Part shown: positions 37,463 to 47,004 of the stretch, piece by piece
How the letters are laid out: each line of letters begins with the position of its first letter
Position numbering within the stretch: position 1 is the first letter of the stretch
Source of the DNA: Faecalibacillus faecis
Lineage (GTDB): Bacteria > Bacillota_I > Bacilli_A > Erysipelotrichales > Coprobacillaceae
Length of the DNA stretch: 64,000 bases
Assembly (NCBI RefSeq): GCF_003024675.1
Contig: NZ_PYLP01000004.1
Span: forward strand, 1 to 64,000
Direction: 5' to 3'
Position numbers and translations under genes: made by a program
Notes under the pieces: generated by a model
What the model saw: the letters and a program-made list of their open reading frames with translations, nothing else
What the model was told of the DNA's origin: nothing
Database searches by the model: none

Positions 37463-39694
37463 ATGAAAGTTAGTATCATTGTGCCATATGAAGGATATTA
37501 TAATTATTTACAAGACTGTTTAGAAAGTATTCAGGATCAAAAAAATGTTGAACTTGAAACATTGCTTGTAGGAAATCAAGAAACTGATGATTTTAAAAAG
37601 CTTGTAGAAATGTATAAAGATACAATTTCTCTACAAGTCATCAATTGTCCTATTGAAGAAGGCGTTGCTAAAAAAAGAAATCTAGGTTTAGATAAAGCAA
37701 CAGGGGATTATATTTATTTTTTAGATAGTGATGATTATATCATGCCAAATACGCTTTCATCCTTACTAGAAAAAGCCTTGAAAGAAGATTTGGATTTAAC
37801 AGTTGGTAAAAGATGGGTTACATGGTTTAAAAAACAAGTTTTTGAAACCATGGGTCCTGAAAAAAATGAAGAATTAAATTTAAAAGATAAAGATGATGAC
37901 CGAAATCACAAGTTTTTAGAAAAAGATTATACGGATATTGAAAATCCTAATGAACAAAGAAGAATTGATTTATTGATTCGTGCTAAAAAAGGAATTCGTA
38001 ATATTACAGTATTAAATATTTTAATTAAAAGAAATGTTATTGAAGAGCATCATTTACGCTTTAACGAAGATTTTATCTATTACAGTGATTTACCTTTTGT
38101 TGAAGGTTTAGTGATGTATGGAAATAAGATTGCTTTTGATGAAGAAACACTTTACGCTAAAAGAAAACACAACGATCCAATCAATACTCCAGCTTTATCG
38201 CAAATTAAAGATGAAACAAAATTTGATGAATTTATTAATGTTTATAAATATGCTATTTCTTTAGTCGATAAAGAAAGTAGAATACGTTATTATTTAGATT
38301 CAAAAATGATTAAATATTATAGTAATTATTTTGCTAAAAAAATAAGACGTTCTAAAAATGATTTTTGGCGTGATGAAAGATTTAACCAAATGGCTTTATT
38401 AATGAAAGATGTACGTGATGATTTATTAAAAAATATGTCACGTTATCAACAAAAACTGGTGAAACTTTCAAGAAATCATGACTTGTCTGGAACACAAAAA
38501 GTGATTGCTAAACATCTTGCTAAGTCAAAACTTAAAAAGATGTTAAAAAATAAAAATGAAGTTAATAAATATCTTTACAGACATAGATATCTTGAAGAAC
38601 CAATTGAAGAAAATTGGGTTATGTTTGAAACATTTATGGGAAAAAGCTATGCGGATTCACCAAAATATATTTATGAATATCTTGCTAAAAATTATCCTGG
38701 TAAATATAAATTTATTTGGGTATTAAATGATCCTAAAGAAAAGCTTCCTTATGAAGGAATTATTGTTAAAAGATTTACTAAAAAGTATGCTTATTACTTA
38801 GCTAAATCAAAGTATTTCGTTTTCAATATTCGTCAACCTTTATGGTTTAGGAAACGAGAAGGACAAGTCTTCTTAGAAACATGGCATGGAACACCGCTTA
38901 AACGTCTTGCTTTTGACCAAGAAGAAGTAACAGCCGCTTCACCAACTTATAAAGCTCAATTCTATCGACAAAAACAAGAATGGGATTATTTAATTGCAGC
39001 AAATAAGTTTTCAAGTGATATTTTTAAAAGTTGTTTTATGTATACAAATGGAACAATGCTTGAAATAGGGTATCCAAGAAATGACTTGTTGTATGCACCA
39101 AATAAAGATGAAATTGCATTAGAATTGAAAAAGAAATTACACATTCCTTTAGATAAAAAAACAATTCTTTATGCGCCAACATGGCGAGATGATGAATATT
39201 ATGGTAAAGGGAAATATAAATTTAAATTAAAATTAGACTTAGAAATGATGAAAAAAGAGCTTGGTAACGAGTACGTGATCTTGCTTAGAACACATCATTA
39301 TATTGCAGATTCATTAGATGTTACAGGTGTTGAAGATTTTGCTATCAATTTATCTAAATATGACGATATTACAGAAATTTATTTAATTTCAGATATTTGT
39401 ATTACAGATTATTCAAGTGTTTTCTTTGACTTTGCAAACTTAAAACGTCCAATGCTTTTCTATACATATGATATAGATAAATATCGTGATGTTTTAAGAG
39501 GGTTCTATATTGATATGGAAAAAGAGCTTCCTGGACCACTAGTTTATTCAACAAAAGAAGTCATTGAACAAATTAAAAACATTGATGAAATGACACAAAA
39601 ATATGCACAAAGATATGAAGAATTCTATCAAAGATTCTGTTCGATTGATGATGGTCAAGCATCAAAAAGAGCATGCGAAGCAGTTTTTAAATAA
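37463..39694 (+). CDS. Fused GT2 glycosyltransferase / CDP-glycerol glycerophosphotransferase
   Basis: A 743-residue two-enzyme protein. Residues 1-about 290 form a GT-A family 2 domain (VSIIVPYEGYYNYLQDCLES, DxD in FLDSDDYI at about 90). A helical linker leads to a TagF-like domain from about residue 380: ETWHGTPLKRLAFD (about 472-485), LYAPTWRDD (about 570), CITDYSSVFFDFANLKRP (about 645-662) and RDVLRGFYIDMEKELPGP. It could add sugar and glycerol phosphate to the same chain. AGGAGG start. A terminator follows before the next paralogue. Confidence 0.92.
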   Translation: MKVSIIVPYEGYYNYLQDCLESIQDQKNVELETLLVGNQETDDFKKLVEMYKDTISLQVINCPIEEGVAKKRNLGLDKATGDYIYFLDSDDYIMPNTLSSLLEKALKEDLDLTVGKRWVTWFKKQVFETMGPEKNEELNLKDKDDDRNHKFLEKDYTDIENPNEQRRIDLLIRAKKGIRNITVLNILIKRNVIEEHHLRFNEDFIYYSDLPFVEGLVMYGNKIAFDEETLYAKRKHNDPINTPALSQIKDETKFDEFINVYKYAISLVDKESRIRYYLDSKMIKYYSNYFAKKIRRSKNDFWRDERFNQMALLMKDVRDDLLKNMSRYQQKLVKLSRNHDLSGTQKVIAKHLAKSKLKKMLKNKNEVNKYLYRHRYLEEPIEENWVMFETFMGKSYADSPKYIYEYLAKNYPGKYKFIWVLNDPKEKLPYEGIIVKRFTKKYAYYLAKSKYFVFNIRQPLWFRKREGQVFLETWHGTPLKRLAFDQEEVTAASPTYKAQFYRQKQEWDYLIAANKFSSDIFKSCFMYTNGTMLEIGYPRNDLLYAPNKDEIALELKKKLHIPLDKKTILYAPTWRDDEYYGKGKYKFKLKLDLEMMKKELGNEYVILLRTHHYIADSLDVTGVEDFAINLSKYDDITEIYLISDICITDYSSVFFDFANLKRPMLFYTYDIDKYRDVLRGFYIDMEKELPGPLVYSTKEVIEQIKNIDEMTQKYAQRYEEFYQRFCSIDDGQASKRACEAVFK

Positions 39695-39716
39695 GGGGAA
39701 TTTCCCCTTATTTTTA
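39691..39716 (+). terminator. Hairpin after the GT2-TagF gene
   Basis: AAGGGGAA pairs with TTCCCCTT, overlapping the stop codon, then TATTTTTA. It may attenuate transcription into the next two glycerophosphotransferase genes. Confidence 0.7.
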
Positions 39717-39728
39717 TAAGGAGGTACT

Positions 39729-40907
39729 ATGCTTAGATTCATAAAAAATATTTTAGGAAAGATGATTAAATTTATTTATCGTCTAACGTATAAAATCATA
39801 CCAACACATAAAAAAACAGTTTTATTTATTGCTTTTCATGGAAGGGGGTATACAGATAATCCAAGAGCCATCTATGAATATATGATTCAACAAGATGAAT
39901 TTAAAGATTATCGTTTTATCTGGGCAATTAAACATCATAAAAAGAAGAATATTTCCATTGAAAAAGGAAAAATCATAGAATATTTTTCTATTCCTTACTT
40001 CTTTTATTTAGCAAGAAGTCAATACTGGATTGTTAATTGTAAATTACCAATGTATGTTTTAAAAAAAGAAAATCAAATTTATTTACAAACTTGGCATGGA
40101 ACACCTTTAAAGAAACTTGCTTTTGATATTGAAGTTCCAGAAGGAACAACTTTTTATCGAAGTGGGATGAATGAAGAAATGATGCATGAAACATACGCAC
40201 AAGATGTAAAAAAATATAATTATATGATTTCACCAAGTGCCTTTACAACTGAAGTTTTTCAAAGTGCTTTCCGCATTAACAGAGAGCGTCTTATCGAAAC
40301 AGGTTATCCACGTAATGATTTTCTAACAAATTATACAAAAGAAGATGTTTTGAAAATTAAAAATAAATATCATATTCCTTTAGATAAAAAAGTATTATTA
40401 TATGCGCCAACATGGCGAGATAACTCTTATGTAACAAAAGGATATACTTTCAAGTTGGAAGTTGATTTTGGAAAATGGCAAGAAGCATTAGGTGATGAAT
40501 ATGTTGTCGTTTTTAAACCTCATTATTTAATTGTCAATGATTTTGATATAGATCAATACCAAGGGTTTGTCTACTTTATAGAAGCAAATGAAGATATCTC
40601 TAATTTATATATTATCTCTGATGCTTTAGTAACAGACTACTCAAGTGTTTTCTTTGATTATGCGATTTTAAAAAGGCCTATTTATTTCTATATGTATGAC
40701 TTAGTTCATTATCGCGATGAACTTAGAGGTTTTTATTTAGATATTTATCATGATTTACCAGGTGATATTATTGAAGATGAAAATCAATTATTAGTAGAAA
40801 TAAAAAAAGGTTACGATTTTAAACGTTTAGAAACTTTTAATGAAAAATTTAATAATCATGAAGATGGAAAGGCAACAAAGAGAGTTGTTGATTGTGTGTT
40901 TAAGTAG
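39729..40907 (+). CDS. CDP-glycerol glycerophosphotransferase (TagF/TagB family)
   Basis: A 392-residue glycerophosphotransferase that builds poly(glycerol phosphate) from CDP-glycerol. It shares the TagF blocks QTWHGTPLKKLAFD (about 119-132), LYAPTWRDNSY (about 220), VTDYSSVFFDYAILKRPIYF (about 300-319) and RDELRGFYLDIYHDLPGD with the fused enzyme upstream, but has no GT2 domain. A short basic N-terminus suits membrane association. GGAGG precedes the ATG. Whether it acts as primase or polymerase cannot be told. Confidence 0.93.
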   Translation: MLRFIKNILGKMIKFIYRLTYKIIPTHKKTVLFIAFHGRGYTDNPRAIYEYMIQQDEFKDYRFIWAIKHHKKKNISIEKGKIIEYFSIPYFFYLARSQYWIVNCKLPMYVLKKENQIYLQTWHGTPLKKLAFDIEVPEGTTFYRSGMNEEMMHETYAQDVKKYNYMISPSAFTTEVFQSAFRINRERLIETGYPRNDFLTNYTKEDVLKIKNKYHIPLDKKVLLYAPTWRDNSYVTKGYTFKLEVDFGKWQEALGDEYVVVFKPHYLIVNDFDIDQYQGFVYFIEANEDISNLYIISDALVTDYSSVFFDYAILKRPIYFYMYDLVHYRDELRGFYLDIYHDLPGDIIEDENQLLVEIKKGYDFKRLETFNEKFNNHEDGKATKRVVDCVFK

Positions 40908-40915
40908 GTGATCAA

Positions 40916-42019
40916 ATGAAATTACAAAAATTGATTTTAAATATTATTCTTGGATTTTTAAATATTTTTGTGAAAATGCTTATAATTAAAGAAAATCAAG
41001 TTGCATTTATCTCTTTAGAGTCACGTTATTTAGATTCAGATATGAAGCTTATTTATAATGAACTTGAAAAAAAGAAAGAAGTTGTTTTAAAAAAAGTTGT
41101 GATTGAATATGATCAACAAGGAATAAAACAAAACTTTTTATATATGTTAAATTGTATAAAACAATTATTTATTATTAATACCTCACATGTCGTTATTATT
41201 CGTGATAATAATTATGTAGTTTCAAACTTTAAAAGAAAAGGGGTTAAAGTTATTCAAGTTTGGCATGCGTGTGGGGCTATTAAGAAATTTGGGAATGCTT
41301 TACCGAGAAAGTACCCAATTAAAAATTACGATTATATTATTGCTAATAGTCCTTATTGGAAAAAGCCTTACAGTGAAGCTTTTGCAGTTAAGGAAGAAAG
41401 TGTTGTTATTACAGGAATGCCTCGGGTTGATTGTTTGTTTGATCAAAATTATTTGAATCAAGCAAAAGAAAAATTATTAAAAAAATATCCTCAATTAGTT
41501 GGAAAAAAAATCATTCTTTATGCACCAACTTTTAGAGGAAATATTTACAAAGGATTTTCAATGCTTCCTTTTGATGGAATAAAACTCATTGAATCCTTTG
41601 ATGAAAATACGTATTTACTTTATAAAATGCATCCTTTATTAAAAGAAATCAATTTACCGCAACATCCACGTATTTTGGATGTTTGTAAGGAAGATACGCA
41701 TGAACTCTTTGCTTTATCTGATTCATTGATTTCGGATTACTCATCAATTGTATTTGATTATTCTTTATTAAATAAACCACTTTATTTCTATACGCCAGAT
41801 TTAAATGAATATTTAAATAATGTGGGATGTTATGTTGATAAAGGAGAATTACCTGTAGATGTATCTTTAACAATGGATGAACTTATTAAAACAATGCAAG
41901 TACCTTATAAAGGAAAGCTTGATGTATTCAAAAATAAATTCTTTACTTATCAAGATGGAAAGAATACAAACCGTGTAGTTGATCTTATTTTAGAAATACT
42001 TAAAAAACCTCTATATTAG
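40916..42019 (+). CDS. CDP-glycerol glycerophosphotransferase (TagB-like)
   Basis: A 367-residue enzyme of the same family, more diverged. The active-site block is VWHACGAIKKFGN (HACG replacing HGTP), as seen in TagB-type primases, then NSPYWKKPYSEAF, LYAPTFRGNIY and ISDYSSIVFDYSLLNKPLYF. A hydrophobic N-terminus (about residues 5-25) may anchor it. It probably adds the first glycerol phosphate or a shorter stretch. Its stop overlaps that of the convergent HAD gene by 4 bp, within a hairpin. Confidence 0.9.
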   Translation: MKLQKLILNIILGFLNIFVKMLIIKENQVAFISLESRYLDSDMKLIYNELEKKKEVVLKKVVIEYDQQGIKQNFLYMLNCIKQLFIINTSHVVIIRDNNYVVSNFKRKGVKVIQVWHACGAIKKFGNALPRKYPIKNYDYIIANSPYWKKPYSEAFAVKEESVVITGMPRVDCLFDQNYLNQAKEKLLKKYPQLVGKKIILYAPTFRGNIYKGFSMLPFDGIKLIESFDENTYLLYKMHPLLKEINLPQHPRILDVCKEDTHELFALSDSLISDYSSIVFDYSLLNKPLYFYTPDLNEYLNNVGCYVDKGELPVDVSLTMDELIKTMQVPYKGKLDVFKNKFFTYQDGKNTNRVVDLILEILKKPLY

Positions 42020-42032
42020 AGGCTTTTTAAGT
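41999..42032. terminator. Bidirectional terminator spanning two stop codons
   Basis: CTTAAAAAACCTCTA (about 41999-42013) pairs with TAGAGGCTTTTTAAG (42017-42031) apart from one mismatch. Both convergent genes end within it, and the A and T tracts let it work on either strand. Confidence 0.75.
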
Positions 42033-42666
42033 ATTCAGTAACATCATTTAAATCTTTTAAGATTTTAAATGTTTTCTCTTCATATTGTTTTTCTGGATAT
42101 TTCATATCTGGGATACAAATAACTTTAATGCCGGCATCATAGCTTGCTTGAATACCAGCTTCACTATCTTCTAAGACAATAGCCTCATCAACATTGACAC
42201 CAAGTTTTTGACAAGATTTTAAGAAAACTTCAGGATTTGGTTTTCCTTTTGTAACTTCATCTCCACAAATAGAATCATCAAAATAATCTGTAATTTGTGC
42301 TTGAGATAAGATTGTATCAACACGATCTCTATTACTTGATGTTGCTACAATTGTTTTATAATTGTTTTCTTTTAAATATTCAAGTAGTGATTTAAGACCT
42401 GTTTTGATAGGAACTCCTTCTGTTTCAAAACGTTTTGCCATTAAAGCATGAACATCTTTAATCACATCTTCAATTGGAAAATCATTGCCATAAACATCGT
42501 AAAATCTTTGGTAAATTCCTTTTAGTGGTTTTCCTAAAAGAGTTTTATAAAATTCTTCATCCATGGTGAGATTCATACCTTTTAAGATTTCTTGATAACA
42601 TTCAAAAGTAACACGTTCGCTATCAATCATTAAACCATCCATATCAAATATTATTGCTTTTATCAT
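42016..42666 (-). CDS. HAD-superfamily phosphatase, beta-phosphoglucomutase-like
   Basis: A 216-residue HAD IA hydrolase. Motif I is IIFDMDGLMIDSE (nucleophile Asp at about 8, general acid Asp at 10), motif II VATSSNRD, then a Lys in KGKPNPEVFL and motif IV VLEDSEAGIQAS. The helical cap domain between motifs I and II fits sugar-phosphate phosphatases or mutases such as PgmB-like enzymes. It sits next to the teichoic acid genes but on the other strand, so a link is not supported. Confidence 0.92.
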   Translation of the reverse strand: MIKAIIFDMDGLMIDSERVTFECYQEILKGMNLTMDEEFYKTLLGKPLKGIYQRFYDVYGNDFPIEDVIKDVHALMAKRFETEGVPIKTGLKSLLEYLKENNYKTIVATSSNRDRVDTILSQAQITDYFDDSICGDEVTKGKPNPEVFLKSCQKLGVNVDEAIVLEDSEAGIQASYDAGIKVICIPDMKYPEKQYEEKTFKILKDLNDVTEYLKSL

Positions 42667-42775
42667 CTATTAACACTCCTTTTTTACTTTTCAAGTATAG
42701 CACAAAATAAAATGACAAAAAAGAAAATATCATATTTTGAAAAACGAAACGTAAAATAATTTAGGAGGTTATTTT

Positions 42776-43111
42776 ATGATTAATAGGGGAGATATATATT
42801 ATGCTGATCTTTCTCCTGTTGTAGGAAGTGAACAAGGAGGAATAAGACCTGTTCTTGTTTTACAAAATAATAAAGGAAATCGCTTTTCAACAACTGTTAT
42901 TATTGCACCAATTTCGTCAAAACTCACCAAAAATCCTATTCCCACGCATGTCATTATTCGTTGTGATTCTTTAGAAAAGAAATCTGTTATTTTACTTGAA
43001 CAAATAAGGACGATTGACAAAGTTCGATTTCAAGAAAAATTAGGCAGTTTGAATGATTATTTTATGAAAAAAGTCAATGACGCTATAAAAACGAGTTTAG
43101 ACTTAAAATAG
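42776..43111 (+). CDS. MazF/PemK-family endoribonuclease toxin
   Basis: A 111-residue toxin-fold protein. The start INRGDIYYADLSPVVGSEQGG with RPVLVLQNN is the standard MazF/NdoA opening, followed by VIIAPISSKLTKN and a C-terminal RTIDKVRFQEKLG. The catalytic Arg and Thr (TTVIIAPIS) are in place. MazF cleaves single-stranded mRNA at a short site. In most genomes an antitoxin gene lies just upstream; here there is none in the 109 bp before it, nor in the 52 bp after it. AGGAGG start. Confidence 0.95.
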   Translation: MINRGDIYYADLSPVVGSEQGGIRPVLVLQNNKGNRFSTTVIIAPISSKLTKNPIPTHVIIRCDSLEKKSVILLEQIRTIDKVRFQEKLGSLNDYFMKKVNDAIKTSLDLK

Positions 43112-43163
43112 TTTTCTTTAATCCTATTATTTGGTATAATTCCTAATAAGGATGGTGAGAAAA

Positions 43164-44054
43164 ATGAATATTTATGACATTAAAAGAAAAGCAAATGAAT
43201 TGCTTGTAAATCATGATAAATTATTTAAAGTTCTTTTATATATTGGAATTATTCAGGCAATCTTTTCAGCAGTGTCTACACTTTTTGATGGAGTAGTTGG
43301 GGGAATAGTTTCTTTAATTATTACTATTTTGACGCTTACATTAAGCCATGGGGCAATTGTAGCGTCCTTAAAAACAGTCAATAACATGGAAGAGAGTATT
43401 GATGAAAAAGAAGATGCGCTTGTAGGTTTAAAAAAAATTGGACATTTATTTCCAACATATTTTTTATATGATTTTATTATAGGAATCATCTGTTTTGTTG
43501 TTGGAATTATTGGCTTTTTAATTATTATGTCTGTTTCTTCTGTTTCAATTGAACAATTTTTACAATTGTTTACAATTACTATAAATGGGATTACAGTTTC
43601 ACAAGCACAAATAGTTAATACGGCAGATGCATTTTCAAATGTTTTTTCAATTTTAATGCTTGTTATTTGTTTAATTATTTTTATTTCAGTCTATTTTTCA
43701 TTAAGATTTGGTTTATTTAACTATATTTTACAAAAATATGATATGACAGGAATGGCTGCTTTAAAAGAATCAAGTCGTTTAATGAAAGGAAATAAATGGA
43801 CATTATTTAAATTAGAATTGTCTTTTTTAGGTTGGATGATTTTATCAGCAATCATTGCAGGTGTTTTTACTATGTTAGTAGAAATAATAATTCCTATATC
43901 TTTTTTAGCATCACTTATTGAATCAATCCTTACAGTATTTGTATCGGTTTATTTATATGAAATGAAATTAAATGTGTGTGTTGCTGTTTTCTATGAAGAA
44001 TTAGATTATGAAGACAAGTACGGAAACATGCAAGCACAAGATGAAGGGATGTAA
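43164..44054 (+). CDS. DUF975-like integral membrane protein
   Basis: A 296-residue membrane protein. A basic N-terminus (MNIYDIKRKANELL) is followed by about five to six hydrophobic helices, with a loop of mixed charge near residue 85-95. The IKRKA start and long C-terminal helix fit DUF975. Function unknown. ATG 43164 has GGATGG upstream; the frame extends to 43152 without a better site. The CPBP protease gene begins 2 bp after its stop, so the two are co-transcribed. Confidence 0.7.
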   Translation: MNIYDIKRKANELLVNHDKLFKVLLYIGIIQAIFSAVSTLFDGVVGGIVSLIITILTLTLSHGAIVASLKTVNNMEESIDEKEDALVGLKKIGHLFPTYFLYDFIIGIICFVVGIIGFLIIMSVSSVSIEQFLQLFTITINGITVSQAQIVNTADAFSNVFSILMLVICLIIFISVYFSLRFGLFNYILQKYDMTGMAALKESSRLMKGNKWTLFKLELSFLGWMILSAIIAGVFTMLVEIIIPISFLASLIESILTVFVSVYLYEMKLNVCVAVFYEELDYEDKYGNMQAQDEGM

Positions 44055-44056
44055 CA

Positions 44057-44788
44057 ATGACAAATCGTCTTGCGGGAAGAATTAATGGAAAACAAAAGGC
44101 TATTGGTTTTATTCTTTTGTTTCCAATGTATTTATTTATTGTACCTCGCTTTGTTAATTTTGTTATTTATTTGTTGTTGAAATATACATCAATTACACAT
44201 GATTTAATAACGTTAGGTATTTATTTAAATCTTGTATGTTCTTTAATAAGTTTTGCTTTTGCAGTTGTCTTATTAAAAGATTTTTTAATTGAAAATATAA
44301 AAAAATTTAAAGAAGAACTTTCTACAAATATTTTATATTCAGCAACCATAGGCATTGGAATGATTTATGTAGTTTCTATTATTTCAAATACAATTATTAA
44401 TTTGATTTTAGGGGGATCATCGAATGATTCTGCTAATCAACTCTTATTTGAATCTTATTTAAATAAAGATTTGATCTTTATGTTTATTCAATCAGTTATA
44501 TTGGCCCCAGTTTTAGAAGAACTTTTATTTAGAGGGTTAATTTTTAGAAGTTTACGTTCTATTAATAGAAATCTGGCTTTCTTTGCAAGTGCCTTCCTCT
44601 TTGGCTTTTTACACATTTATTCTGCTTTATTTGCAGGAGATTTAACACAACTGGTTTATCTACTTTCTTATGGAGGAATGGGATTTGTATTTACTTATAC
44701 TTATGAAAAAAGAAAAACAATTTGTGTACCAATGCTTATTCATATGATCAATAATTTAGTTGCTGTACTTGTTTTAGTCCTAGCTTAA
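44057..44788 (+). CDS. CPBP-family intramembrane metalloprotease (Abi)
   Basis: A 243-residue membrane protease of the Rce1/CPBP family with about seven helices. Motif 1 is PVLEELLFRGLIF (EExxxR, about residue 150-160), motif 2 is FGFLHI (FxxxH, about 190), and motif 3 is MLIHMINN (HxxxN, about 233-240). In Firmicutes such proteins process peptides or give bacteriocin self-immunity. No bacteriocin gene is nearby. A terminator follows. Confidence 0.93.
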   Translation: MTNRLAGRINGKQKAIGFILLFPMYLFIVPRFVNFVIYLLLKYTSITHDLITLGIYLNLVCSLISFAFAVVLLKDFLIENIKKFKEELSTNILYSATIGIGMIYVVSIISNTIINLILGGSSNDSANQLLFESYLNKDLIFMFIQSVILAPVLEELLFRGLIFRSLRSINRNLAFFASAFLFGFLHIYSALFAGDLTQLVYLLSYGGMGFVFTYTYEKRKTICVPMLIHMINNLVAVLVLVLA

Positions 44789-44803
44789 GCTGGGACTTTT
44801 TCG
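44776..44803 (+). terminator. Terminator after the CPBP gene
   Basis: AGTCCTAGC pairs with GCTGGGACT (one GU) across TTAA, then TTTTT. The stop codon TAA is in the loop. Confidence 0.75.
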
Positions 44804-44874
44804 TTTTTTGAAAATAAGAAGTATTTGTTTGAGGAGGTGATTATAATAATATTAGATACAAGGAGGTATTATAA

Positions 44875-46359
44875 ATGGGATTTAAAGAAGGATTTTTTTG
44901 GGGAGGAGCAACAGCTGCAAACCAATATGAAGGTGGATGGAATGAAGGTGGACGTGGTCCAGCCTTAACAGACTTTACAACAGGTGGAAGTGTTAAAGAG
45001 CCAAGAAAAGTAACTTGGATCGATAAAGATGGAAATGCACATGCAACACCACAAGTTCATTTTGATGATGCTTTACCAGAAGGTGGAGATCATTATGCTT
45101 GTTTAGATGGATACTTATATCCAAATCATGAAGGTACTGATTTCTATCATCATTATAAAGAAGATATTAAATTATTTGCGGATATGGGATTCAAGATGTT
45201 TAGAATGTCTATTTCTTGGTCAAGAATCTATCCTCGTGGAGATGAAGAAACACCTAATCAAGAAGGTATTGAATTTTATAGAGATGTTTTCAAAGAATTA
45301 AGAAAATATAATATTGAACCATTAGTTACAATCCATCACTTTGATACACCAATTTATTTAGTAGAAAAATATGGAGATTGGCAAAATCGTAAATACATTG
45401 ATTTCTTTGTAAAATACTGTAAAACAGTCTTTACTGAATACAAAGGACTTGTTAAATATTGGCTAACATTTAATGAAATCAATAATACTTTAAATGTTAT
45501 TAATATGTTTGGTGATGGGACAACTGATGAAGATTACAAAAAACGTTTAACACATTTACATTATCAATTTGTGGCAAGTGCAAAAGCCGTTAAATTAGGG
45601 CATGAAATTGATTCTGAAAATAAAATTGGATGTATGCTTGCAGGAGCAATCACATATCCACATACATGTGATCCAAAAGATATATTATTAAATCAACAAA
45701 CAATGGAAGAAAACTTCTGGTATTGTGGAGATGTCCAATGCTTTGGTGCTTATCCTCCATTTGCAAAAAGAATCTGGAGAGAACGTAATATTACAGATTT
45801 AGATATTACAGAAGAAGATTTAAAAGTTTTAAAAGAAGGAACAGTTGATATGTTTACATATAGCTACTATATGACAAACAATGTCACAACACATGAAACA
45901 GAAGATACTGTTCAAGGAAACTTTGCAGCAGGTATCCGTAACCCATATTTAACTTATTCTGATTGGGGATGGGCTCTAGATCCTTTAGGATTACAATATT
46001 CTCTAGAAATGATTTACGATCGCTATAGAATTCCTTTAATGGTTGTAGAAAATGGATTAGGAGCTTATGATACGGTAAAAGAAGATGGATTAATCCATGA
46101 TGATTATCGTATCGACTATTATAGACCACACATTAAAGCAATGTCAGCTGCATGTGATAATGGCGTTGATTTAATTGCTTATACAACTTGGGGATGTATT
46201 GATTTAGTTTCTGCAGGAACTGGAGAAATGAGAAAACGTTATGGATTCATTTATGTAGATAAACATGATGATGGCACAGGAGATTTATCAAGAAGACCAA
46301 AAGATTCATTCTATTGGTATAAAAAAGTCATCGAAAGTAACGGAATGAACTTAGATTAA
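44875..46359 (+). CDS. 6-phospho-beta-glucosidase, GH1 (paralogue 3)
   Basis: A 494-residue GH1 enzyme. It has [16 protein letters not shown] at the N-terminus, acid/base LTFNEIN, nucleophile block [11 protein letters not shown], and [14 protein letters not shown] followed by a Ser/Tyr-rich tail for phosphate contact. Like paralogue 2 it has an insertion after the first strand (about residues 35-75). AAGGAGG precedes the ATG. No RpiR gene is next to it, and it ends in a terminator, so it stands alone. The substrate may differ from those of the other two paralogues. Confidence 0.94.
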   Translation: MGFKEGFFWGGATAANQYEGGWNEGGRGPALTDFTTGGSVKEPRKVTWIDKDGNAHATPQVHFDDALPEGGDHYACLDGYLYPNHEGTDFYHHYKEDIKLFADMGFKMFRMSISWSRIYPRGDEETPNQEGIEFYRDVFKELRKYNIEPLVTIHHFDTPIYLVEKYGDWQNRKYIDFFVKYCKTVFTEYKGLVKYWLTFNEINNTLNVINMFGDGTTDEDYKKRLTHLHYQFVASAKAVKLGHEIDSENKIGCMLAGAITYPHTCDPKDILLNQQTMEENFWYCGDVQCFGAYPPFAKRIWRERNITDLDITEEDLKVLKEGTVDMFTYSYYMTNNVTTHETEDTVQGNFAAGIRNPYLTYSDWGWALDPLGLQYSLEMIYDRYRIPLMVVENGLGAYDTVKEDGLIHDDYRIDYYRPHIKAMSAACDNGVDLIAYTTWGCIDLVSAGTGEMRKRYGFIYVDKHDDGTGDLSRRPKDSFYWYKKVIESNGMNLD

Positions 46360-46363
46360 TATT

Positions 46364-46396
46364 AAAAGAAGATATGTCATTGATATATCTTCTTTT
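46364..46396 (+). terminator. Terminator after GH1 gene 3
   Basis: AAAAGAAGATAT pairs with ATATCTTCTTTT, a long stem with A and T tracts on the two sides. Six bases separate it from the stop codon. Confidence 0.8.
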
Positions 46397-46441
46397 CTTT
46401 AAAATTTGTATTATAATAAATTTATAAATGGAGGTATCAAA

Positions 46442-46951
46442 ATGGAATTTACAGAAGTTATTGAAAATAGATATTCATGTAAAGATTATACAGATAAACA
46501 AGTAGAAAAAGAAAAATTGACAAAAATTTTAGAAGCAGGACGTTTTGCCCCAACTGCAAAAAACCTTCAAGAACAAAAAATTTACGTTGTTCAATCAAAA
46601 GAATACTTAGCTAAAATTGATGCTTGTACACCTTGTCGTTATCATGCGCCAACTGTTCTTGTGGTTACTTATGATAAAAATAATGTATTTACTTATCCAG
46701 GAGAAAAAAGAGATTCAGGTGTTGAAGATGCGACAATCGTTGCGACACACCTTTTACTAGCGGCTTATAATGAAGAAATTGATAGTTGCTGGATTAATTT
46801 TTTTGATCCACAAAAAATAGCTCAGGAACTCAATTTACCCGAAAATGAAGAAGTTGTTATGATGCTTGATTTAGGTTATGGAAAACAAAGAGAACCACTT
46901 CCTAATCATCATTTAAGAAAAGAACTTGATGAAACAGTAAAATATTTATAA
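46442..46951 (+). CDS. Nitroreductase-family protein (1)
   Basis: A 169-residue FMN-binding nitroreductase-like protein. The start MEFTEVIENRYSCKDYTDKQ contains the NR-S-x-R/K-x-Y pattern of the FMN phosphate site, followed by GRFAPTAKNLQ. The sequence ends LGYGKQREPLP. It lacks the Gly-rich C-terminal extension of larger nitroreductases. The true substrate is usually a quinone, flavin or nitro compound; not assigned here. ATG 46442 has GGAGG upstream. A second nitroreductase lies at 49.5 kb. Confidence 0.9.
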   Translation: MEFTEVIENRYSCKDYTDKQVEKEKLTKILEAGRFAPTAKNLQEQKIYVVQSKEYLAKIDACTPCRYHAPTVLVVTYDKNNVFTYPGEKRDSGVEDATIVATHLLLAAYNEEIDSCWINFFDPQKIAQELNLPENEEVVMMLDLGYGKQREPLPNHHLRKELDETVKYL

Positions 46952-47004
46952 AATCTGTGCATTTTACAGACCTTTTCTGTACAATAGTGTAAAGAGGTGA
47001 AATT

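Noticed and set aside
42016-42666. HAD phosphatase as part of the teichoic acid operon
   Set aside because: Opposite strand, convergent end and bidirectional terminator argue against co-transcription.
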